From an uncultured Pelagibacteraceae bacterium (GTDB lineage Bacteria; Pseudomonadota; Alphaproteobacteria; Pelagibacterales; Pelagibacteraceae), in NCBI GenBank assembly GCA_902515095.1, contig CABXTC010000003.1, positions 1 to 64,000 of the forward strand: 64,000 bases of DNA. Direction: 5' to 3'. The notes beneath the pieces were generated by a model that was given only the letters and a program-made list of their open reading frames with translations, was not told the origin of the DNA and did not search any database. The translations under genes were made by a program, and so were the position numbers. This document shows, one piece after another, positions 8,734 through 17,801 of the stretch; position 1 is the stretch's first letter; the number at the start of each line of letters is the position of its first letter.

Positions 8734-9342
8734 ATGATTAAAAAAAATATCATTCAATTTCTGTTAATAGCTTTGCTTATAATTTTAAGTGGTGTTTTTT
8801 ATCAAAAATATATGATTTCAAGCAACGCAGGTAAGAAATTATTAGAAAAAAAAATTGACAATAAAACAACTAATGAAAAGTTGCTTTTAGATAAAAGTAA
8901 AGAAGCAGCAAACGTAATTGAAAATTTGAGATATACTTCAAATGATTTATTTGGAAACACATATGTTATAAATGCTCAATCTGCACAAGTAGAGGAAGGA
9001 AAAATTGATCAAGTTAAGCTTTTCGAGGTGATGGCTAAAATTATTCAAAAAGATGATGAGGTAATTTATATAAATTCAAATTTTGCTGATTATAATAAAA
9101 TTAATAATAACACCATATTCCAAAAAAATGTAAATGTTAAATATGGTGACCAATCAATTGATGCAGATATTATTAATCTCAATTTCTCAAAAAATATAAT
9201 TAAAATAGAGGAGAATGTTTATTATAAAAATAATAATGCTAAAGTCAATGCTGATAAAATTGAAATAAATATTGAAACAAAAAAATTAAAAATTTCTATG
9301 AACGAACAAGAAGATGAAGTTGAAATTTTTGCAAAATATTAA
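8734..9342 (+). CDS. lptC: LPS export bitopic protein LptC
   Basis: LptC links the LptBFG transporter to the periplasmic LPS bridge. One N-terminal membrane segment (about residues 6-23, IIQFLLIALLIILSGVFY) precedes a periplasmic part rich in short beta-type repeats (ENVYYKNNNAKVNADKIEIN). Identification rests on position between kdsD and lptB as much as on sequence, because LptC is poorly conserved. No separate lptA follows, although lptA usually sits here in alphaproteobacteria. Confidence 0.8.
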   Translation: MIKKNIIQFLLIALLIILSGVFYQKYMISSNAGKKLLEKKIDNKTTNEKLLLDKSKEAANVIENLRYTSNDLFGNTYVINAQSAQVEEGKIDQVKLFEVMAKIIQKDDEVIYINSNFADYNKINNNTIFQKNVNVKYGDQSIDADIINLNFSKNIIKIEENVYYKNNNAKVNADKIEINIETKKLKISMNEQEDEVEIFAKY

Positions 9343-9344
9343 TT

Positions 9345-10121
9345 ATGTCAGTTATAAAAAAATTTAGAATTAAAAACTTTAAAAAAAAAACAGAACTTTT
9401 GAGGTTGGAAAAAATATCTTTACATTTCGGTAAAAGAAAGATCTTAGAAAATTTGACTTTTAATTTAAATCAGGGAGAAATTTTAGGTTTATTGGGGCCT
9501 AATGGGGTTGGAAAATCTACAATATTTAACATCATAATTGGTCTTCTGAAGCCTAATTATGGATCTCTATTTATTGAAGGCAAAAATGTAATAGATGAAA
9601 CTATTTTTAATAGAACAAAAAAATATAAAATTGGATATGTGCCACAGTATGGAGGTTATTTTCATGATCTTACTTTGAGAGAAAACCTTATGGCAATTAG
9701 TGAAATAGTAATAGGAAATAAAAAATTGAGAGATGAAAAAGTAAATTTATTAATTTCTAAATTTGAACTTGAAGCTCTTCAAGATATTAAAGCTGAATTT
9801 TTATCAGGTGGACAAAAAAAACGACTAGTTATCTCTTTAGCTTTAATGAGTGATCCAAAAATTTTATTATTGGATGAACCATTCGCTGCCTTAGATATTA
9901 TGACGATTAAGAATCTTCAACAAATAATCGTTGATTTGCAGATGCATAATAATATTTCTATTATTTTATGTGACCATCAAGCTAGAGACTTATTAACATG
10001 TGTAGATTTAGCAATTGTATTATCTAATGGAAAAGTTATTGCAAAAGACACTCCTAACAACTTAATTAGAAATATTGATGCCCAAAATGCTTATTTTGGT
10101 GACTCTTTTAAAATTAATTAA
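9345..10121 (+). CDS. lptB: LPS export ABC transporter ATPase
   Basis: ATPase of the LptBFGC complex that extracts LPS from the inner membrane. Walker A is GPNGVGKST, the Q-loop region YVPQYGGYFHDLTLRENL, the signature LSGGQKKR, Walker B ILLLDEPFAALD, and the H-loop DH in CDHQARDLL. At 258 residues it is slightly longer than E. coli LptB because of a lysine-rich N-terminal extension. No rpoN follows, unlike many proteobacteria; aroA comes next after 10 bases. Confidence 0.9.
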   Translation: MSVIKKFRIKNFKKKTELLRLEKISLHFGKRKILENLTFNLNQGEILGLLGPNGVGKSTIFNIIIGLLKPNYGSLFIEGKNVIDETIFNRTKKYKIGYVPQYGGYFHDLTLRENLMAISEIVIGNKKLRDEKVNLLISKFELEALQDIKAEFLSGGQKKRLVISLALMSDPKILLLDEPFAALDIMTIKNLQQIIVDLQMHNNISIILCDHQARDLLTCVDLAIVLSNGKVIAKDTPNNLIRNIDAQNAYFGDSFKIN

Positions 10122-10131
10122 GATATCAAAA

Positions 10132-11454
10132 ATGCACCTTATAAAAATAAAGAAAAAAATTAAAAAATTTAATAAAGTTCTATCAATTGAGGGTGATAAA
10201 AGTTTATCTATACGGTGGGCGCTTATTGCATCACAATCAAATTTTAAATCAAGATCAATTAACTTGTTGCTCTCAGAAGATGTAATTAATACTTTGAAGT
10301 GTCTTGGAAAACTTGGTGTTAAAGTAAAAATATTTAAAAACGTTTGTGATATAAATGGTGTTGGATTGAATGGATTTAAATACAAGAAAAACATAACATT
10401 GAATGCTGGAAATTCAGGTACTTTAGGAAGGCTTATTATGGGTCTTTTAACTCACTCAAAAAGTTTAGTAAAATTGAAAGGTGATAAGAGTTTATCAAAA
10501 AGAGATTTTCTCAGAATAATTAAACCTTTAAAAAAATTTGGAGCAGATTTTAAGAGTAATTATGGTAAACTTCCAATAACAATCAAAGGCACTAACAATC
10601 CTAAGCCAATAGTTTATAATGAGATAAAGGGATCTGCTCAAGTCAAAAGTTCGGTCATGCTAGCTGCACTGAATACTAAAGGAGAAACAATAATTAAAGC
10701 AAAGAGATCAAGAAATCATAGTGAACTTCTTTTTAAATATTTAAAATTACCTATTAAGATCCAAAGAAAAAAAAATTATGATCTTATAAAAATTAAAGGA
10801 AAAAAAGAAATACCTACATTGAACTATAAAATACCTTCTGACATTAGCTCATGTGCTTTTTTTATAGTGCTTACAATCTTAACCAAAAATTCTAAATTAA
10901 AAATCAGAAATGTTAATATAAACCCTTCAAGAACAGGTATTTTGAATATTCTAAAGATGATGGGAGTTAAAATAAGAAAAACTAGTTTAAGAGAATATAA
11001 GGGTGAAAAAATCGCCGATCTAATAATTAAAAGTACAAAAAAAATTAAAGCTATTAATTGTCCTTCAAAACTAAATAGTTCTGCTATAGATGAATTTTTA
11101 TTAATATTTCTTGTGGCTGCCAAAGCAAAAGGAGTTTCTTATTTTAAAAATTTGTCTGAATTAAATGAAAAAGAGAGTCCAAGATTAAAATGGGGTTCAA
11201 AAATACTTAATGAAATGGGGGTTAAAAATATTCTAACAAAAAAAAGTATAAAGATTTATGGAAATCCCGATTTAGTCATTAAAAAGAAAATAATTATTAA
11301 AAATTTTCTTAAAGATCACAGAGTTTTTATGACCGCTGTTATAGCAGCCCTAATTTTTGGAGGCGATTGGTCTATTGCCAATAAAGACGCTATAAATACG
11401 TCTTTCCCGTCTTTTTTAAAAAAAATTAAGTATTTAGGAGCAAAAATACACTAA
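10132..11454 (+). CDS. aroA: 3-phosphoshikimate 1-carboxyvinyltransferase (EPSP synthase)
   Basis: Sixth step of the shikimate pathway. It has the EPSP synthase fold signatures: GDKSLSIRWALIA near the N-terminus, the PEP-site GNSGTLGRLIMGLL, GDKSLSKRDF, and the C-terminal KDHRVFMTAVIAAL. Spacing resembles the alphaproteobacterial class II (CP4-like) enzymes, but GDKSxSHR reads SIR here. The ATG at 10132 (MHLIKIKK) is chosen over an upstream in-frame ATG inside lptB at 10075. The gene leads to rpsA after an 85-base gap with no cmk between them. Confidence 0.92.
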   Translation: MHLIKIKKKIKKFNKVLSIEGDKSLSIRWALIASQSNFKSRSINLLLSEDVINTLKCLGKLGVKVKIFKNVCDINGVGLNGFKYKKNITLNAGNSGTLGRLIMGLLTHSKSLVKLKGDKSLSKRDFLRIIKPLKKFGADFKSNYGKLPITIKGTNNPKPIVYNEIKGSAQVKSSVMLAALNTKGETIIKAKRSRNHSELLFKYLKLPIKIQRKKNYDLIKIKGKKEIPTLNYKIPSDISSCAFFIVLTILTKNSKLKIRNVNINPSRTGILNILKMMGVKIRKTSLREYKGEKIADLIIKSTKKIKAINCPSKLNSSAIDEFLLIFLVAAKAKGVSYFKNLSELNEKESPRLKWGSKILNEMGVKNILTKKSIKIYGNPDLVIKKKIIIKNFLKDHRVFMTAVIAALIFGGDWSIANKDAINTSFPSFLKKIKYLGAKIH

Positions 11455-11539
11455 ATTCTCTGTTGATCTTATGTTTAATTTTATCTAAAAGGGCAAAGTT
11501 TTTTTAAAACTTAAGAAATGGAAATAAATTTTTAAATTA

Positions 11540-13261
11540 ATGGAAATATACAAAGATCTTTCAAATCCAGCATCAAAGGAGTTTGAGAATTTATTAAACA
11601 ATCAACTTTCAAAAATCACTATTGAAGAAGGTAAAATAATCGAAGGTAAAGTTAATAAAATTACTGAGAAATTTGTCTTTTTATTTATTGAGGGTTTAAA
11701 AAGTGAGCCAGTTTTAGATATTAACGAACTTAAAACTATGGGCCTTTCCGAAAATATTAAGATAGGTGAAACAATTCCAGTGTTATTAGAAAAAATTGAA
11801 GATAGAAATGGTGATGTAATTGTATCTGCTAGTAAAGCTCAAAAAATAAAAGGTTGGGATAAATTAGTTGAGGCATATGAAAAAAAAGAACCAATTATGG
11901 GGAAGATAATCTCTAAATGCAAAGGTGGTTGTATTGTTGAGCACGTAGATACTGGTTCATTAATGTTTTTACCAGGGTCTCAAATAAGTGACAAACCACT
12001 TAAAGATATCAACCATCTTATGAATGAACCACAAAAATTTGCTTTAATAAAATTAGACAAAGTAAGAGGTAATGCTTGTGTCTCAAGAAAAGAAATAATT
12101 TCATCATTTAAAAAAGAGGACAAAGCAAAAATTATAGAGAAGTATAAAATAGGTGACGTTATTAAAAATGCCGAGGTAAAAGGTTATAGTTCATTTGGTT
12201 GTTTTTTTAATGTAAACAATGAACTTGATGTTCTGGTCCACTTACAAGAAATTTCGTATAGTAGAGTAAATCATCCAGATGAAGTTTTTAATATTGGTGA
12301 AAAACATGATCTTTTAGTAATAAGTATTGATAAAGAAAAATTACAAATCGGTTGCTCAATAAAACAATTGTCTCCAGATCCTTTTGAACATGTAGAAAAC
12401 TATCAATTAAATAAAGTCTATAAAGCTAAAGTTGTGAAGATTATAGATTTTGGTGCATTTTGTGAATTAGAACCAGGTCTAACTACCTTACTTCACTCAA
12501 GTGAGCTCAGTTGGACGAAAAAAAATGTATCTGCAAAAAAAATGTTTAAAGTAGGAGATGAAATAGATTGTGTTATAACTGAAATCGATAAAGAAAAAAG
12601 AAGAGTTGCGATTTCATATAAACTCACAAAAGAAAATCCTTTCGTCATTTTTGAAAAAAAATATCCTGTTGGAACAATTATTGAAACGCAAGTAGTTAAT
12701 AAGAACGAGTATTCATTATTTGTTAGTGTAAAGGATTTAGATCTAGATGCATTCTTACACTGTAACGATCTTACCTATTTGAATAATGGAGAAGAAGAAT
12801 TAAAAAAGTATAATATCAATGATAAAATAAAAGTGAAAGTTTTAGAAATTAAAACAGATGAGCAAAAAATTAGAGTTGGATTAAGACAAACCCAACCAGA
12901 TCCATTTGATTGGTTTAAAGATAAAAAAATTAATCAAATTATTACAGTTAAAATTATTTCAACAGAAAACAAAGGGCTTATTGTTAGACCTGAAGGATGT
13001 GAAATGGACTTCACTATTAAGAAAAGTCAAATTGCAATAAGCTCTGCTGACGCTCGTCCTTCAAGATTTACTGGTGGTGAGAGAATCGACTGTGCAATAT
13101 CAGAATTAGATTTTGAAAAAAGAAAGGTGTCTTTGAGTATAAAGCTGTTAGAAGAAATACAAAAAAAAGAAGCTTTGGACAAATATGGTGCTGAAGGTTC
13201 TGGAAAGAATCTGCCTTTTTCGTCTTTATCTGATGAATTAGACAAAAAGAAAAAAGATTAA
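11540..13261 (+). CDS. rpsA: 30S ribosomal protein S1
   Basis: RNA-binding protein that recruits mRNAs lacking strong Shine-Dalgarno sites to the 30S subunit. At 573 residues it has the full six-S1-domain length. Repeats are visible as EEGKIIEGKVNKI, VYKAKVVKIIDFGAFCELEPG and IETQVVNKNEYSLFVSV, with LLHSSELSW marking domain ends. The tail is charged. The 85-base leader is AT-rich with no clear hairpin. The next gene, ihfB, follows after 15 bases. Confidence 0.97.
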   Translation: MEIYKDLSNPASKEFENLLNNQLSKITIEEGKIIEGKVNKITEKFVFLFIEGLKSEPVLDINELKTMGLSENIKIGETIPVLLEKIEDRNGDVIVSASKAQKIKGWDKLVEAYEKKEPIMGKIISKCKGGCIVEHVDTGSLMFLPGSQISDKPLKDINHLMNEPQKFALIKLDKVRGNACVSRKEIISSFKKEDKAKIIEKYKIGDVIKNAEVKGYSSFGCFFNVNNELDVLVHLQEISYSRVNHPDEVFNIGEKHDLLVISIDKEKLQIGCSIKQLSPDPFEHVENYQLNKVYKAKVVKIIDFGAFCELEPGLTTLLHSSELSWTKKNVSAKKMFKVGDEIDCVITEIDKEKRRVAISYKLTKENPFVIFEKKYPVGTIIETQVVNKNEYSLFVSVKDLDLDAFLHCNDLTYLNNGEEELKKYNINDKIKVKVLEIKTDEQKIRVGLRQTQPDPFDWFKDKKINQIITVKIISTENKGLIVRPEGCEMDFTIKKSQIAISSADARPSRFTGGERIDCAISELDFEKRKVSLSIKLLEEIQKKEALDKYGAEGSGKNLPFSSLSDELDKKKKD

Positions 13262-13276
13262 TATTAGAAATTTAAA

Positions 13277-13570
13277 TTGGCTATTGTAAAATCTAAGCTT
13301 TTAAAACAACTTCAAAAAAACTACCCAAATTTTTTAAAAAAAGATTTAGAAAAATTTACAGATATAATATTAAGTGAAATAAAAAAAACCCTCAAGAGAG
13401 GTGAAAGAATAGAATTAAGAGGTTTTGGTATGTTTTCAACAAATATTCAAAAATCTCGAATATCAAGAAATCCAAAAACTGGTGAGAAAGTTAACACACC
13501 TGAAAAAAAAACAATTCACTTTAAAATGTCTAAAGAAATGTTTAAAGAAATAAATAATGAAAAAGAATAA
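13277..13570 (+). CDS. ihfB: Integration host factor beta subunit
   Basis: Small DNA-bending protein of the HU/IHF family, 97 residues. It starts on TTG (MAIVKSKLL). The family signature is GERIELRGFGMFSTNIQKSRISRNPKTGEK, shown here only as the residues around GFG and RNPKTG that form the DNA-intercalating arm. The rpsA-ihfB order is common in proteobacteria and supports beta rather than HU. It overlaps pyrF by 14 bases, so translation is probably coupled. Confidence 0.9.
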   Translation: MAIVKSKLLKQLQKNYPNFLKKDLEKFTDIILSEIKKTLKRGERIELRGFGMFSTNIQKSRISRNPKTGEKVNTPEKKTIHFKMSKEMFKEINNEKE

Positions 13571-14231
13571 AATATTTGTTGCGTGTGACACGGTTAATAT
13601 TTCCAAAATAAAAGAAATTATCAAAAAAACTCAAACTTCGAAATTAAAAATTGGTTATAAATTTGGATTAGAATTTTTAAACTCAAAAAATGGGAGAAAT
13701 TTTTTATCTAATTTAAAAAATAAAATTATTTTTGCAGATCTAAAACTACATGACATTCCCAATACCTGTGTATCAGCTATTAAGGCAATTAAAGATTTAA
13801 AGGTAAATTATTTGACTATTCATATAAGTTCTGGATTCCATGCATTAAAAGCTGCTAAAAAGGTTGCTGGTAAAACTAAATTAATAGGTGTAACAATTTT
13901 AACTTCTTTAGATGATAAAGCTTTGAGAAAAATAGGTTTTAAAATGAATGTAAAAAAATTAGTATTACATCAAGCTAGACTTGCCTCTCAAGCCAAACTA
14001 GATGCAATAGTTTGTAGTGCTAAAGAGGTAAAACTGGTTAGAAAAGTATTTAAAAAAGAAATTATTACTCCAGGTATTAGGATTGGTAAAAAAAATAACA
14101 ATGATCAAAAAAGAATTCTCACACCTAAACAAGCTTATAAAAATGGAAGTGACTGGCTAGTTGTGGGAAGACCCTTAACGAAGGGTAATATCAAAAAAAA
14201 TATTCAAACATTAATCGATCATTTAAATTAA
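13557..14231 (+). CDS. pyrF: Orotidine 5'-phosphate decarboxylase
   Basis: Final step of UMP synthesis. The catalytic tetrad motif DLKLHDIPNT is intact. KFGLEF, VTILTSLD, TPGIR and WLVVGRPLTKG line up with the family. At 224 residues it is the normal group-I bacterial size. It overlaps ihfB by 14 bases and shares one base with the trpF start. Its active site is ordinary, in contrast to the trp genes that follow. Confidence 0.95.
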   Translation: MKKNKIFVACDTVNISKIKEIIKKTQTSKLKIGYKFGLEFLNSKNGRNFLSNLKNKIIFADLKLHDIPNTCVSAIKAIKDLKVNYLTIHISSGFHALKAAKKVAGKTKLIGVTILTSLDDKALRKIGFKMNVKKLVLHQARLASQAKLDAIVCSAKEVKLVRKVFKKEIITPGIRIGKKNNNDQKRILTPKQAYKNGSDWLVVGRPLTKGNIKKNIQTLIDHLN

Positions 14232-14854
14232 TGATCAAAGGATTAAAAATTTGTGGGATCTCAGATTCTGAAACTCTGAATTATATATTAAATCATCCTT
14301 ATCCACCAAAATTTATTGGTTTCATTTCAAATTACAAAAAAAGTAAAAGATTTGTTGATTTTGAAAAATTAAAAAAATTAGTTAACGTAGATAAAAAAAA
14401 AATCAAATTTGTTTCTGTGCTTGTAAATCCATCAGAAGAGACCTTGGAAAAAATTAAAAATTTAAACTTTGATTATTATCAATTATACGATGTCGATCCA
14501 ACTAAAACTATGAAGATTAAGGATAAATATAAGACTAAGATTATTTCAGCACTTACAATCTCAAATAAAGAAGATGTAAGTAAATATAAATATTATTCTG
14601 AAATTTCAGAAATAATTCTTTTTGACTCAAAAGGTTACCATAAATCTGAAAGTTTTGATCATAGTCTGCTAGATGAAGTGCCTAATGAGCTTAATAAAAT
14701 GATTGCAGGAAATATTCAAATAAATGATATACCTAATCTTAAAAATAAGGATTACATAATTGATTTATCAGGATCAATTGAAAATAATGAGGGTAAAAAA
14801 GATTTAAATAAAATTGATAAATTGTTAAATTTATTTGTTAAAAATGAAACTTAA
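14231..14854 (+). CDS. trpF: Phosphoribosylanthranilate isomerase, divergent
   Basis: TIM-barrel enzyme of tryptophan synthesis, 207 residues. Retained: the catalytic cysteine in LKICGISD, an equivalent of the acid in ILFDSKG, the arginine after strand 2 (SKRFV, normally SPRYV), and DLSGSIE near the end (normally SSGVE). Altered: the QLHG motif reads QLYD, and the phosphate-loop AGGL reads AGNI. Position first in trpF-trpB-trpA supports the name. Activity is uncertain because of these substitutions. It overlaps trpB by 11 bases. Confidence 0.75.
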   Translation: MIKGLKICGISDSETLNYILNHPYPPKFIGFISNYKKSKRFVDFEKLKKLVNVDKKKIKFVSVLVNPSEETLEKIKNLNFDYYQLYDVDPTKTMKIKDKYKTKIISALTISNKEDVSKYKYYSEISEIILFDSKGYHKSESFDHSLLDEVPNELNKMIAGNIQINDIPNLKNKDYIIDLSGSIENNEGKKDLNKIDKLLNLFVKNET

Positions 14855-16088
14855 AAAAAAAATTCCAGTTATTGATCAAGGAAATAAGCTTGGATTTTGG
14901 GGTGGAAAATTTGGTGGAAACTTTGTCCCCGAAACCTTGAAAAAACCAATTGAAGATTTAGAGATCCTATTTAATAAATTAAAAAAAGATAAAAAATTTA
15001 TCAATGAGAGAGATAAATATTTTAAAGATTGGGTTGGTGCTCCTACTCGTTTCATAAAATTAGAAAACTTATCAAAATATGTGGGAGGTGCACAGATTTG
15101 GTCTAAAGTTGTATCAGATGCCAACGGTGGGGCACACAAAATCTACAATGCTACAGTTCATTGTTTGCTTGCAAAACGTGCTGGTAAAAAAATTATATGT
15201 GGAGATACGGGTGCAGGATATGCAGGCAAAATGCTTAGCATGGCAGCTAAAAAGTTTGGTTTGAAATGTAAAATTTTCATGGGAGCTAAAGATATGGAAA
15301 GACAAAAACCAAATGTGAAAGCTATGAAAAAAAACGGAGCTGAAGTAATACCCGTTTACTCTGGCAGTCAGACACTTGTTGATGCTGTTTCAGAATGTAT
15401 GCGTTTTTGGGTTGCTAATTGTGATAAAACTGCAATGTGTGTTGGTAGCACTGTAGGTCCAGCAGTTTTTGTTCGAATTTGCGGGTGGAGTACAAGTCAA
15501 ATATCAAGAGAACTAAAAATTCAATTACTTGAAGAGTTTGGGTCAATTCCAAAAAAACTTAAACTTTACAATTGTGTAGGAGGTGGAAGTTCAAGTTTTG
15601 GATTTTGGAATGAATTCATGGATTATGATAAGAAACAATGTGAGTTTATTGGAGTAGAAGCTGGTGGACCTGTAAAAAGTAAAAAGCATGCTGCACCTCT
15701 AACTTACGGATCTAAAATAGGTATTCTTCATGGAGCAGCCCAATATGTTAATCAAAATTCAGAAGGTCAAATAGAAGAGACTGAGTCAATCTCAGCTGGG
15801 CTTGATTATCCAGGAATTTCTCCTCTTCATTGCTTTTTAAAAGATACAAAAAGAGCAAGATACACTGCTGCAAGTGATGAAGATGCATTAGAAGCATTCA
15901 AACTTGTAACAAAATTTGAAAAATTAAGACCTTCACTTGAGCCAAGTCACGCTTTCTCAGTTGCAATAAAAGAGTCAAAAAAATTAAGCAAAGACACAAT
16001 AGTGATAGTTAATAGTTGTGGAGATGCATACAAAGACCAGGGAATTCTGCAGAAAAGATTAGGGAAAAAATATGTTAAATCCAATTAG
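14844..16088 (+). CDS. trpB: Tryptophan synthase beta chain, divergent active site
   Basis: PLP enzyme that in the family joins indole to serine. Overall similarity is clear: WGGKFGGNFVPETL, the PLP lysine in GAHK (Lys99), MGAKDMERQ, CVGGGS, HAAPL, SISAGLDYP, and LEPSHAF. Key residues differ, using Salmonella numbering for the reference: Glu109 is Asp (121), Gln114-His115 are Tyr-Ala (126-127), Lys167 is Val (179), Cys170 is Val (182), and Ser377 is Cys (392). The NLSGRGDKD end motif is NSCGDAYKD, and GPHPYP is gone. It starts at ATG 14844, overlapping trpF by 11 bases; 414 residues. It may be a functional clade variant or may have changed chemistry. Confidence 0.8.
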   Translation: MKLKKKIPVIDQGNKLGFWGGKFGGNFVPETLKKPIEDLEILFNKLKKDKKFINERDKYFKDWVGAPTRFIKLENLSKYVGGAQIWSKVVSDANGGAHKIYNATVHCLLAKRAGKKIICGDTGAGYAGKMLSMAAKKFGLKCKIFMGAKDMERQKPNVKAMKKNGAEVIPVYSGSQTLVDAVSECMRFWVANCDKTAMCVGSTVGPAVFVRICGWSTSQISRELKIQLLEEFGSIPKKLKLYNCVGGGSSSFGFWNEFMDYDKKQCEFIGVEAGGPVKSKKHAAPLTYGSKIGILHGAAQYVNQNSEGQIEETESISAGLDYPGISPLHCFLKDTKRARYTAASDEDALEAFKLVTKFEKLRPSLEPSHAFSVAIKESKKLSKDTIVIVNSCGDAYKDQGILQKRLGKKYVKSN

Positions 16089-16872
16089 CGCTGCTTTTAA
16101 AAGAGCAAAAAAGGAAAATAGGCCGGCCTTATTAACCTATACTGTTGCTGGTGATAGTAACAAAAAACAATCTTTGGAAATACTAAAATCAATTTCTAAA
16201 AATGCTGATATTTTAGAATTAGGCGTACCACATAACACTCCTGTTGCAGATGGAAGTCAAATCCAAACTAGCGCATATCGAGCAATTAAAAATGGAATTA
16301 GAACAATTGATATTTTTAATATCGTTAAAGACTTCAAAAAATTTAATAAGACCAAACCAGTAATATTAATGGGTTATTATAATATGATATTTCAATATGG
16401 TGAAAATAAGTTTTTACAAAAATGTAAAAGTTCAGGTGTAAATGGATTGATAGTTGTGGATTTACCTTGGCCAGAAAATATGAAATTTGCTAAAAAATGT
16501 AAAAAAAAATCAATATATTTTATTCAGCTTTTATCACCTACAACAACAAATAAAAGATTAAATAAAATCATAAAAAACTCTCACCAAATGAACTACTTCA
16601 TTTCGATGTTGAGTACAACTGGTGGTAAATTAAAAGTTTCACCAAAAAAAATATTAAAAAACTACAAAAAAATTAAAAGAATCAATCCAAAAAAAGAAAT
16701 TGTTATTGGATTTGGAATTACTGAAAAAACTATTGGAAAATTGAGATCTGCTGATGGATTGGTGGTAGGAAGTGCTATTTGTAAAGAAATTACAAGAAGT
16801 TTAAAGAGTAGACAAAATCCTGTCACAAATGTAGGTAGATTAGTAAATAAACTAAGAAATAAAATAAAATGA
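16072..16872 (+). CDS. trpA: Tryptophan synthase alpha chain, divergent
   Basis: TIM-barrel enzyme that cleaves indole-3-glycerol phosphate in the family; 266 residues. Catalytic Glu49 (DILELGVP) and Asp60 (VADG) are both present at the Salmonella positions. The loop-2 motif PFSDPLAD reads PHNTPVAD, so Asp56, which contacts beta-Lys167, is Thr. The loop-6 GVTG reads STTG (181-184), keeping Thr183. MGYYNMIF, VVDLP and VVGSAI are typical. It overlaps trpB by 17 bases and accD by 4. Probably still a lyase, but the coupling to TrpB must differ. Confidence 0.82.
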   Translation: MLNPISAAFKRAKKENRPALLTYTVAGDSNKKQSLEILKSISKNADILELGVPHNTPVADGSQIQTSAYRAIKNGIRTIDIFNIVKDFKKFNKTKPVILMGYYNMIFQYGENKFLQKCKSSGVNGLIVVDLPWPENMKFAKKCKKKSIYFIQLLSPTTTNKRLNKIIKNSHQMNYFISMLSTTGGKLKVSPKKILKNYKKIKRINPKKEIVIGFGITEKTIGKLRSADGLVVGSAICKEITRSLKSRQNPVTNVGRLVNKLRNKIK

Positions 16873-17801
16873 ATTGGATTACAAAAATTATTAAAGCTGG
16901 TGAAAAAATAAAGTCAGCTATTCATAAAAGAGCTACAAAAGAAGATATTGCAAATAGTGATTGGGCCTCATGTTGCAAAGGTCCAATTTTAAAGAAAGAT
17001 TTAGAAAAAAATTTATGGGTTTGTCCAGAGCCAGAGTGCAACAAACACCATAGAATAAATCCAAAGCAAAGATTTGATATTTTGTTTGGAAAAAATAATT
17101 ACGAGATATTTAAAACACCAATTCCAAAAGATGATCCATTAAATTGGACAGACTCGAGGACTTACAAAGAAAGATTAAAGTCTGCAAGAAAAAAAACTGG
17201 TATGGATTGTGGTATGATGGTAGTTAGTGGCTTATTAAATGACATTAAAATCACAGCAGTTGCATCCGACTTTGATTTTTTAGGAGCCTCAATGGCGGCT
17301 GCAGAAGGAGAGGCTTTTCTATATGGAATTCAATATGCAATAGAAAATAAAACTCCATTTTTGTGTGTAAGCGCTGGGGGAGGGATGAGAATGATGGAAA
17401 GTTTAATTTCATTGTCTCAAATGACTAGAACAACATTAGCAATAAGTGAACTTAAGAAAAATAATCTTCCCTACATTGTTTGTATTAGTGATCCAACTGC
17501 AGGGGGTATTACTGCTTCTTATGCAATGCTAGGTGATATCCATATTGCTGAACCAGGCGCACTTATTGCATTTGCTGGTGCTAGAGTAATTCAGGGTACG
17601 GTCAAAGAAGAGTTGCCTGAAGGTTTTCAAAAAAGTGAGTATGTTGAAAAAACTGGATTTGTTGATTTGATTGTCCAAAGAAAAGACCTTCCTAAAAAAA
17701 TTGGAACTCTATTGTCGATATTGTTAAAGAAAAATTCTGCTATAAGCACTGAACAAGATGAAACTACAGAAAATACTCAGTCGCTTTCTAAAATTGCATA
17801 A
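16869..17801 (+). CDS. accD: Acetyl-CoA carboxylase carboxyltransferase beta subunit
   Basis: Beta half of the carboxyltransferase that forms malonyl-CoA for fatty-acid synthesis. It begins MNWITKIIKAG, as alphaproteobacterial AccD does. Cysteines at 35, 36, 52 and 57 sit where the zinc ribbon would be but are not spaced as two CxxC pairs. The crotonase-fold motifs are recognisable but altered: SAGGGMRMMES (usually SASGGARMQEG), DPTAGGITASYA, and GARVIQGT (usually IEQT). Position between trpA and folC is the standard alphaproteobacterial order. It overlaps folC by 44 bases. Confidence 0.88.
   Translation: MNWITKIIKAGEKIKSAIHKRATKEDIANSDWASCCKGPILKKDLEKNLWVCPEPECNKHHRINPKQRFDILFGKNNYEIFKTPIPKDDPLNWTDSRTYKERLKSARKKTGMDCGMMVVSGLLNDIKITAVASDFDFLGASMAAAEGEAFLYGIQYAIENKTPFLCVSAGGGMRMMESLISLSQMTRTTLAISELKKNNLPYIVCISDPTAGGITASYAMLGDIHIAEPGALIAFAGARVIQGTVKEELPEGFQKSEYVEKTGFVDLIVQRKDLPKKIGTLLSILLKKNSAISTEQDETTENTQSLSKIA

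Noticed and set aside
14835-14843. TTG start for trpB upstream of the ATG
   Set aside because: The ATG at 14844 gives the same protein without the extra three residues and already overlaps trpF.
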